The position numbers were made by a program, and so were the translations under genes. 7,268 nt of DNA, taken from assembly GCA_008933525.1 (NCBI GenBank), contig WBUV01000157.1, forward strand, positions 1 to 7,268, in the 5' to 3' direction. This document shows positions 1 through 7,268 of this stretch, one piece after another. The DNA is from Bacteroidales bacterium (GTDB lineage: Bacteria > Bacteroidota > Bacteroidia > Bacteroidales > Tenuifilaceae). The notes under the pieces were generated by a model. It was not told where the DNA came from, ran no database searches, and saw nothing but the letters and a program-made list of their open reading frames with translations. Within the stretch, counting starts at the first letter, position 1. Each line of letters starts with the position of its first letter.

Positions 1-1652
<1,652 letters not shown>

Positions 1653-1672
1653 AATTGTATCGATATATAGTT

Positions 1673-1700
1673 AAAAGCGGAGATTTTTCTCCGCTTTTTT
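1673..1700 (+). terminator. Intrinsic terminator of groL
   Basis: A perfect 11-bp stem pairs 1673-1683 (AAAAGCGGAGA) with 1688-1698 (TCTCCGCTTTT) around a TTTT loop. The descending arm runs into a T tract ending at 1700. The GC-rich core (GCGGAG/CTCCGC) and the U-tract are classic Rho-independent termination elements. The position 20 bp after the groL stop, ahead of the separate lepA promoter, supports the assignment. Confidence 0.93.
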
Positions 1701-1734
1701 ATTATTTGTGCCACCGTCAAACCGAAACAACCTA

Positions 1735-1765
1735 TTTCAGAATCATCAAATTTTCAATATCTTTG
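1735..1765 (+). promoter_or_regulatory. Bacteroidota-type promoter of lepA
   Basis: TATCTTTG at 1758-1765 matches the Bacteroidota housekeeping -7 element TAnnTTTG exactly. TTTC at 1735-1738 lies 19 bp upstream, the expected spacing for the -33 element TTTG, with one mismatch. Transcription would begin around 1770-1773, giving a leader of roughly 15-18 bases before the lepA ATG. It lies downstream of the groL terminator, so lepA is expected to have its own transcript. Confidence 0.7.
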
Positions 1766-1776
1766 CAATCCAATTT

Positions 1777-1787
1777 AGGAACTGAGG
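1777..1787 (+). promoter_or_regulatory. Purine-rich leader before the lepA start
   Basis: The bases directly before the lepA ATG are AGGA at 1777-1780 and GAGG at 1784-1787. AGGA is at a normal Shine-Dalgarno distance (7 bases between it and the ATG), while GAGG abuts the start and is too close to act as one. It is a weak candidate ribosome-binding site, consistent with the phylum's low dependence on Shine-Dalgarno pairing. It agrees with the ATG at 1788, which gives the canonical LepA N-terminus. Confidence 0.4.
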
Positions 1788-3575
1788 ATGGAGAATATCA
1801 GAAACTTTTGCATTATAGCTCATATCGACCATGGAAAAAGTACATTGGCCGATAGATTACTTGAAAGCACCAATACGCTTACACAGCGTGAGTCGCAGAA
1901 TCAAGTGCTCGATAGTATGGATCTTGAGCGCGAAAAAGGGATTACAATTAAAAGCCATGCAATTCAAATGGAGTACAAGCATGGTGGCAAAAACTATACT
2001 TTGAATCTTATTGATACTCCAGGCCATGTCGATTTTTCCTATGAGGTTTCCAGAGCTATTGCTTCGTGCGAGGGAGCTTTGCTCGTTGTTGATGCAACTC
2101 AAGGAATTCAAGCCCAAACCATCTCAAATTTATACCTTGCCTTAAATCACGATTTGGAGATTATTCCAGTTATCAACAAAATTGATATGGAAGCGGCAAT
2201 GGTTGAGGATGTTAAGGATCAAATAGTAGATTTAATTGGCTGCAAGCGCGACGATATTTTACCTGTTAGCGCTAAAACTGGAGAGGGTGTCGACGCCATA
2301 CTCGAAGCAATTATTGCAAGGATTAATCCTCCAAAAGGCGATCCCAATGCACCATTGCAGGCATTGATCTTCGACTCGGTATTCAACTCATTCCGAGGTA
2401 TCATTGCTTATTTCAAAGTAGCTAATGGCACTATTCGCCCTGGCGATAAGGTTAAATTCTTCAATACAGGCAAAGAGTATACTGCCGACGAAGTGGGAAT
2501 TTTAAGATTGAAACTACAACCACGCGATTCAATTGGCGCTGGCGATGTAGGCTATATCATATCAGGAATAAAGGAGTCTACCGAAGTTAAAGTTGGCGAC
2601 ACCATTACACATGTCGATAGGCCCTGCGATAAGTCTATTGCGGGTTTCGAAGATGTAAAACCTATGGTTTTTGCGGGTGTTTACCCTGTTGATGCCGATG
2701 ATTACGAGGATTTAAGAGCATCGTTGGATAAACTTAAACTTAACGATGCATCGCTCAGCTACGAGCCAGAATCTTCGCTAGCATTAGGATTTGGTTTCCG
2801 TTGCGGATTCCTAGGGTTGCTCCATATGGAAATTATTCAGGAAAGGCTTTACCGCGAATTCGACATGGACGTAATCACAACCGTTCCTAACGTATCGTAC
2901 AAAGTACACACTACAAAGGGAGAGGTTATTGAAGTTCATAACCCCAGTGGATTGCCAGGACCAACTGTAATCGATTTCATTGAGGAACCAGTTATCAACG
3001 CTCAAATCATTACAAAATCCGATTACTTGGGAGCAGTAATGAAACTTTGTATTGATAAACGAGGAATTCTTAAAAATCAGGTTTTTATTACCTCCGATAG
3101 GGTAGAGGTTACTTTTAGGATGCCGCTCAGCGATATTGTATTCGACTTCTACGATAAACTTAAGTCGATCTCCAGAGGCTATGCATCGTTCGATTACTTT
3201 ATGGATGGATACGCTGAGGCAAAATTGGTTAAGTTGGATATTCTGCTTAATGGCGAAATGGTGGATGCACTATCCTCTCTAATCCATTTCGATTATGCTT
3301 ACGATTTTGGTCGTAAAATGTGCGAAAAACTTAAGGAATTGATTCCCCGTCAGCAATTCGATATTGCTATTCAAGCAGCCATTGGAGCAAAAATTATTGC
3401 CCGCGAAACAGTTAAAGCCCTTCGAAAGGATGTTACTGCAAAATGTTATGGAGGCGATATTACGCGTAAACGTAAGTTACTTGAAAAGCAGAAGAAAGGA
3501 AAGAAACGTATGCGCCAGGTTGGATCGGTTGAGGTTCCACAGGAAGCATTCCTTGCTGTTCTAAAAATGGACTAA
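1788..3575 (+). CDS. lepA: Elongation factor 4 (LepA), ribosome-associated translational GTPase
   Basis: LepA/EF4 is a GTPase related to EF-G that acts on the ribosome. It has been described as promoting back-translocation of stalled or mistranslocated complexes and as assisting initiation or ribosome biogenesis under stress. The 595 residues compare with 599 in E. coli. The GTPase motifs are intact: G1 AHIDHGKST at 11-19, a G2 region GITIKS at 51-56, G3 DTPGH at 76-80, G4 NKID at 130-133 and G5 SAKTG at 161-165. The beta-barrel domain II and the EF-G III/V-like domains follow, with [14 protein letters not shown] as a characteristic stretch. The LepA-specific C-terminal domain contains the conserved [19 protein letters not shown] and the lysine-rich KKGKKRM that contacts RNA in the family. 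Unlike the E. coli lepA-lepB arrangement, no signal peptidase gene follows. It appears to be monocistronic, with its own promoter and terminator. Confidence 0.99.
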   Translation: MENIRNFCIIAHIDHGKSTLADRLLESTNTLTQRESQNQVLDSMDLEREKGITIKSHAIQMEYKHGGKNYTLNLIDTPGHVDFSYEVSRAIASCEGALLVVDATQGIQAQTISNLYLALNHDLEIIPVINKIDMEAAMVEDVKDQIVDLIGCKRDDILPVSAKTGEGVDAILEAIIARINPPKGDPNAPLQALIFDSVFNSFRGIIAYFKVANGTIRPGDKVKFFNTGKEYTADEVGILRLKLQPRDSIGAGDVGYIISGIKESTEVKVGDTITHVDRPCDKSIAGFEDVKPMVFAGVYPVDADDYEDLRASLDKLKLNDASLSYEPESSLALGFGFRCGFLGLLHMEIIQERLYREFDMDVITTVPNVSYKVHTTKGEVIEVHNPSGLPGPTVIDFIEEPVINAQIITKSDYLGAVMKLCIDKRGILKNQVFITSDRVEVTFRMPLSDIVFDFYDKLKSISRGYASFDYFMDGYAEAKLVKLDILLNGEMVDALSSLIHFDYAYDFGRKMCEKLKELIPRQQFDIAIQAAIGAKIIARETVKALRKDVTAKCYGGDITRKRKLLEKQKKGKKRMRQVGSVEVPQEAFLAVLKMD

Positions 3576-3595
3576 CGCGAATAAAATACAAATGG

Positions 3596-3623
3596 AAAGA
3601 AGCAGCAATGCTTCTTTTTTTTT
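3596..3623 (+). terminator. Intrinsic terminator of lepA
   Basis: A perfect 9-bp stem pairs AAAGAAGCA (3596-3604) with TGCTTCTTT (3609-3617) around a GCAA loop, a GNRA-type tetraloop, and can be extended by a G-U pair. The descending arm merges into nine consecutive T residues (3615-3623). It begins 20 bp after the lepA stop and is a typical Rho-independent terminator that separates lepA from the outer-membrane receptor gene. Confidence 0.92.
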
Positions 3624-3630
3624 ATCTTCG
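3623..3630 (+). promoter_or_regulatory. Possible -7 element for the SusC-like gene
   Basis: TATCTTCG at 3623-3630 differs by one base from the Bacteroidota -7 consensus TAnnTTTG. It lies 22 bp before the receptor ATG, a plausible distance for a short leader. The expected -33 position, about 19 bp upstream, falls within the lepA terminator hairpin and reads AAGC, so no -33 element is recognisable. The promoter may be weak, activator-dependent or read by another sigma factor, or the match may be chance. Confidence 0.35.
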
Positions 3631-3652
3631 ATGTAATATAAAAAACAGTTAA

Positions 3653-6538
3653 ATGAAAAATTTTATTAAAAGGGGGTTCTTAACCATTCTTGCTTGTACA
3701 TTAGTTTACGCCTTATCGGCACGTTCAATCAGTGCGTTTTATCATTATGATAGTTTACAAAGCGATGTCCCCTTATTTAATCATGACTCGTTGCTTAGTA
3801 AGAGAAATCATTCCAACGAAGTTAAGAATTCCTCGCAAGGGAATTTATTCTCAGCGCTCACAGGAAGAGTTGCAGGAGTTAAAGTGACGTCTGCATCAGG
3901 TCATTTTGCAGGAGGAAGTAGAATTACAGTTCGAGGTTTACGGTCGGTTACTGATAACAACCAGCCGCTTATTATTGTCGATGGAGTGCCCTATAGCAAT
4001 ATTGATTACTCTGCAATTGGACTTTCTGTTCAAGGTTACGACTTAGGTTCAATGGTTTATGATTTAAACTTGTGGGATATTGACAGCATAGATATTCTCT
4101 CACCGAACCAATCCACTGTTTTTGGATTTCAAGGGAGAAATGGTGTTATTCAAATTCATACAAAAACGCATAACTATTCCGAAAAACTTTCTCTTAGGAT
4201 TAACTATAATACCTCGTTTAGCGTTGAAAATGTGGCAATATTTCCCGATCTTCAAAAAAAGTATGGAGGAGGTCTAACAGGACTTTTCGAAACGGCCAAT
4301 ATTAATGGTCAAGACTATTTGCTTCCTGAGTATCGTTACGATGAGAGTTGGGGGCCAAAGTACGATCAAAGTATTAGAGTCCTTCATTGGAATGCATTTG
4401 ACGCATGGGACAGCCAGAACTTTTTAGTGCCCAAACCATGGGTTTATCCCAAAAATGATTATCGAAACATTTTCAATAAAGGAGTCGATTTTCAAAATAA
4501 TATTCAAGTTAAGGCATCGTATAAGTTTTTTACATTAAATGCTTCTTACACCAATAGGAGGAACAACGGAATTTATCCTAGCAGCAAATTTTCGACAAAT
4601 AATCTAAATGTTAACACTAGCCTTAGTTACCGTGAGTTTGTGAAATTGTTTGCTAGTTTTACATATTCCGACAACGAAACCGAAGGTAGAGTTTCTATAA
4701 ATAATTACTACAACAATCCCATTGGTAGTTTGTGGCAATGGAGCCAGACATCGGTAGATTATGATGATTTAAAAATTTTTTCCAACCCAGATGGTAGTCA
4801 AAGAGCATGGAATAGAGTATCATGGAACGATCCTTCGCCTGCTTATCTCGACAACCCGTTCTGGGCTCTTAAAAATAATTTTCAAAGCGATAGTCGTGAT
4901 AGGTACTTCTTCAATTCGCAAATTCAACTGAATCCTTTTAAATGGCTTTTATTAAATGGCGTGGTTGGATACGATACATATAAGTTGAAGAATCAAAATA
5001 GAGTGGCAGTTGGATCGGTAAATTTATCGAGGTATGGGATTGATAAGTTTAATTTTGACGAAACCTTTTTAGACTTCTTTGCCCTGTTCCATGAAAGTTT
5101 CTTTAATGATAACTTATCGGTTGGAGTTAAGGTTGGGGTGTTTAAAACTGATGGAGGAATGGATATTTTCGGGGGTGAAACTAAAGATGGTTTGCTAGTG
5201 CCAAACGATTATTCACTTTCAAACTCAACAAGTATTGCTAGCCTTTACTCTATGAGAATGGAAAAATCCTTTAAAGGATTTTATTCTGAAGCAAACATTG
5301 GTTTTTCGAACTCTTTATACATGAATCTCACCTTGCGAAACGATAAAGTTGATTTGCTTTTCGATAACTATTCATTGTTTACTAAGGGTTTGGAGTTGAG
5401 GTATATCCCGAAAGTAAATTCAGAATTAGTATCACGTATCGAGTTTTTTGGTGGTTATAATCAAATTGATAATCTTTTCACTTCGGCCAATGATGTTAAT
5501 CCTGAAAAAATTACAAGTGTTGAGGTGGGGACTGATATTTCAATTCAGGGATTTTTTGCTTTAAATATTTCCTATTATAGATCTAAAACCGAATCGGGTA
5601 TTATCTATTTACCAATTCCTATGGGTGATGATGTCCCCAGGAATATGTACAATTCAAAAAACAATGGGCTTGTATTAAGTTTCACGGGCAAACCTATAAT
5701 GACCAATAAATTCAAATGGATAACAAATCTTCATCTTACGCATCAAAAAATTAAGGTAACCAAATTATATCAAGGTATTGAGTCGCTTGTAATGGGTTAT
5801 AACCTTATGATCAAGAATGGAGAGTCATTCCCTATGATTTTTGGAACCGATTATGTTAAAGATAGCAAAGGTAATATTGTTGTTAATCCGAATGGCCAAT
5901 TCGCTGTAACCGAATTAAAACCGTTGGCAAAAGTTAATCCCGATTTATTTGGTGGTTTTACAAATTCTTTTGAGTATAAGAATTTTCAACTGAATATTCT
6001 TTTGGACTTTCAGATTGGAGGAAATATGTACTACTCATCTTATAAATGGGGACTTCATTCTGGTCTCCTCAACGAAACAGTTAGAAACAATGAGTTAGGA
6101 AATAATATTAGAGATGATATAGATGATGGTGGAGGAGTTCTAATTGATGGTGTTTATGGGTATTATAATTACGGTAACGGAAGTGTTACATATGCCGATG
6201 CCTCTGGAAACATTGTTGCCAATCCAATAAATAATACAACTAGAATTTCTGCTCTCAATTGGTCCAAGTTTGGCCCCGATTCAAGGAATGTATTCAGTAC
6301 TGATTTTATAAAGATTAGAGAAATATCCTTAAGCTACATTATTCCGACATCCAAAATGTCTCCGGTAAAATCGGTAAAAGTGTCCGTATTTGCCAGAAAT
6401 ATTTACACCTGGACAAATGGCAGTAAACATTTCGATCCGGAGTATATGCAGTTATCATCGAACAATGCACAAGGATACGAGTCGGTATATTTACCAAGCA
6501 CCCGAACATTTGGATGTATGCTAAATATGAGTTTTTAG
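3653..6538 (+). CDS. SusC/RagA-family TonB-linked outer-membrane receptor, short form without N-terminal extension
   Basis: This is a predicted outer-membrane beta-barrel for TonB-driven uptake of an unknown ligand, commonly a glycan or peptide in this family. The ATG gives a signal peptide: Lys/Arg at 2, 6 and 7, a hydrophobic core at about 9-22, and probable cleavage near SISA-F at 28-29. The SusC-type plug starts at about residue 64, with LTGRVAGVKV (69-78), the ITVRG motif (91-95) and PLIIVDGVPY (105-114). It ends around FGFQGRNGVIQIHTK. The rest is rich in aromatic, alternating strands typical of SusC barrels. The end is also typical: FIKIREISLSYIIP, ARNIYTWT, RTFG and a terminal Phe. 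At 961 residues it is a little shorter than usual, because the carboxypeptidase-regulatory-like domain and a DEVVVxGYG-type TonB box are absent; only a polar linker of about 35 residues precedes the plug. No susD follows directly. The substrate cannot be inferred. Two hand-counted 60-base lines of groL and lepA have about 47% G+C, whereas one line here (4201-4260) has about 32%. Confidence 0.93.
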   Translation: MKNFIKRGFLTILACTLVYALSARSISAFYHYDSLQSDVPLFNHDSLLSKRNHSNEVKNSSQGNLFSALTGRVAGVKVTSASGHFAGGSRITVRGLRSVTDNNQPLIIVDGVPYSNIDYSAIGLSVQGYDLGSMVYDLNLWDIDSIDILSPNQSTVFGFQGRNGVIQIHTKTHNYSEKLSLRINYNTSFSVENVAIFPDLQKKYGGGLTGLFETANINGQDYLLPEYRYDESWGPKYDQSIRVLHWNAFDAWDSQNFLVPKPWVYPKNDYRNIFNKGVDFQNNIQVKASYKFFTLNASYTNRRNNGIYPSSKFSTNNLNVNTSLSYREFVKLFASFTYSDNETEGRVSINNYYNNPIGSLWQWSQTSVDYDDLKIFSNPDGSQRAWNRVSWNDPSPAYLDNPFWALKNNFQSDSRDRYFFNSQIQLNPFKWLLLNGVVGYDTYKLKNQNRVAVGSVNLSRYGIDKFNFDETFLDFFALFHESFFNDNLSVGVKVGVFKTDGGMDIFGGETKDGLLVPNDYSLSNSTSIASLYSMRMEKSFKGFYSEANIGFSNSLYMNLTLRNDKVDLLFDNYSLFTKGLELRYIPKVNSELVSRIEFFGGYNQIDNLFTSANDVNPEKITSVEVGTDISIQGFFALNISYYRSKTESGIIYLPIPMGDDVPRNMYNSKNNGLVLSFTGKPIMTNKFKWITNLHLTHQKIKVTKLYQGIESLVMGYNLMIKNGESFPMIFGTDYVKDSKGNIVVNPNGQFAVTELKPLAKVNPDLFGGFTNSFEYKNFQLNILLDFQIGGNMYYSSYKWGLHSGLLNETVRNNELGNNIRDDIDDGGGVLIDGVYGYYNYGNGSVTYADASGNIVANPINNTTRISALNWSKFGPDSRNVFSTDFIKIREISLSYIIPTSKMSPVKSVKVSVFARNIYTWTNGSKHFDPEYMQLSSNNAQGYESVYLPSTRTFGCMLNMSF

Positions 6539-6541
6539 TTT

Positions 6542-7268
6542 ATGAGCACATTTCATAAATGGTTACGCAATGTAAGAATGAACTACTCATCCGAGCAAAC
6601 CTACATTGCCCAACGAATGCTTCAGGAACAAGGAGGTTGGACTTTACATCAAGATACTACTAAAGAAATTATTACAACGGCTATTGAGTCCTATAAACCT
6701 AAGTCCATCAGAATACTTGGAAGTGGTTGGTTGTTCGATGTTCCAATTGAGCATTTAATAGAGAGATGCGAAAGAATTGTTTTGTCCGATATCTATCATC
6801 CTAAACAGGTGATGAATAGGTATTCAAGGTATTCCAACATAACTTTTGAAACAACAGATTTGACCAATGGCGTGGTTGAATTGGCTTACACTATTAAGAA
6901 GAGCAACTTTTCTTTAGAGATTTTTCTGAGTACAATCCAAACGATGCCAAAAGTGCCTTATACTGAAGATTTAGTGGTTTCGGTGAATTTATTAAGTCAA
7001 CTTAGCATTTTTATAACCGATTATCTTAAGAGCAACGTAAGGGCTGGTTACGACCAATTAGTAGAGATAGCGGAGGTTATTCAGCGGAATCATATTCAGA
7101 ACCTTCCGAAGGGGAAATCGTTTCTTATCTCAGATTTTGAGGAGGAATACCTTGATGAACAAGGAAAATTAATTGGAACCAAGCCTACTGTATTCGTCGA
7201 AATTCCTTCAAAAACTAAGATCAAGGAATGGACATGGCATTTCGATTCCCAAATGACTTACCGCGAAG
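6542..7268 (+). CDS. Uncharacterised protein with SAM-methyltransferase-like (Rossmann) core, 3' end cut by window
   Basis: An open frame of 242 codons plus one base runs to the window end without a stop. The ATG is three bases after the receptor stop; there is no Shine-Dalgarno, and Met13 (6578) is an alternative start. The first ~50 residues look helical. The pattern then resembles a class I SAM-dependent methyltransferase: a strand and glycine loop SIRILGSGWLFDVPI (55-69, motif I-like), IVLSDIYHP (79-87) with Asp83 where the ribose-binding acidic residue sits, ITFETTDLT (100-108) with Asp106 (motif III-like), and DLVVSVNLLSQLS (143-155) as the motif IV/post region. The glycine loop is degenerate compared with the usual GxGxG, so catalytic activity is uncertain. 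No signal peptide or membrane segment is seen, which suggests a cytoplasmic protein. The tight spacing implies co-transcription with the receptor, but no shared function is evident. The fold assignment is inferred from motifs only, and the substrate is unknown. Confidence 0.8.
   Translation, partial: MSTFHKWLRNVRMNYSSEQTYIAQRMLQEQGGWTLHQDTTKEIITTAIESYKPKSIRILGSGWLFDVPIEHLIERCERIVLSDIYHPKQVMNRYSRYSNITFETTDLTNGVVELAYTIKKSNFSLEIFLSTIQTMPKVPYTEDLVVSVNLLSQLSIFITDYLKSNVRAGYDQLVEIAEVIQRNHIQNLPKGKSFLISDFEEEYLDEQGKLIGTKPTVFVEIPSKTKIKEWTWHFDSQMTYRE

Noticed and set aside
1655..1855. Open frame of 66 codons spanning the groL-lepA spacer and the start of lepA
   Set aside because: It runs through the terminator hairpin and the promoter, overlaps lepA out of frame and has no recognisable protein features.
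1857..2117. Minus-strand open frame of 86 codons inside lepA
   Set aside because: It is antisense to the conserved GTPase domain and its translation resembles no protein family.
3686..3700. Lipobox-like ILAC (residues 12-15) in the receptor signal peptide
   Set aside because: The hydrophobic stretch before the Cys is too short and continues beyond it, and SusC-type barrels are not lipoproteins. A signal peptidase I site near residue 28 fits better.
6536..6538. TAG as a possible recoded or mutated stop fusing the receptor to the next gene
   Set aside because: The receptor ends just before it in a canonical SusC C-terminus (RTFG..., terminal Phe), and the next gene has its own ATG, so the stop is genuine.

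Overview
The window looks like chromosomal DNA of a Bacteroidota bacterium, probably order Bacteroidales. The evidence is a SusC/RagA-type TonB-linked outer-membrane protein, a Bacteroidota-style -33/-7 promoter (TTTC, 19 bp, TATCTTTG) before lepA, A/T-rich leaders without a clear Shine-Dalgarno at three of the four gene starts, and GroEL and LepA sequences that read like that phylum. Genus and species cannot be fixed from the sequence alone.

Layout, all on the + strand: (1) groL, complete except that its promoter, and presumably groES, lie upstream of the window; it is closed by a strong intrinsic terminator. (2) A 135-bp intergenic region holding that terminator and the lepA promoter. (3) lepA (elongation factor 4), complete, closed by a second intrinsic terminator with a GCAA loop. 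(4) A 77-bp gap, then a complete 961-residue SusC/RagA-like TonB-dependent outer-membrane receptor. It begins almost directly with the plug domain, with no N-terminal carboxypeptidase-regulatory-like domain and no recognisable TonB box. (5) Three bases after its stop, the start of an uncharacterised protein with a Rossmann/SAM-methyltransferase-like core, cut off by the window end after 242 codons.

The first two genes are separate housekeeping units (protein folding and translation), each with its own terminator. The last two probably form one transcript. No SusD-type lipoprotein gene follows the receptor directly, so it looks like an orphan SusC, although one could still lie beyond the window edge. 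I see no tRNA or rRNA gene, CRISPR array, insertion sequence, prophage or defence system. The only part outside well-described biology is the receptor/methyltransferase-like pair, and I make only modest claims about it.
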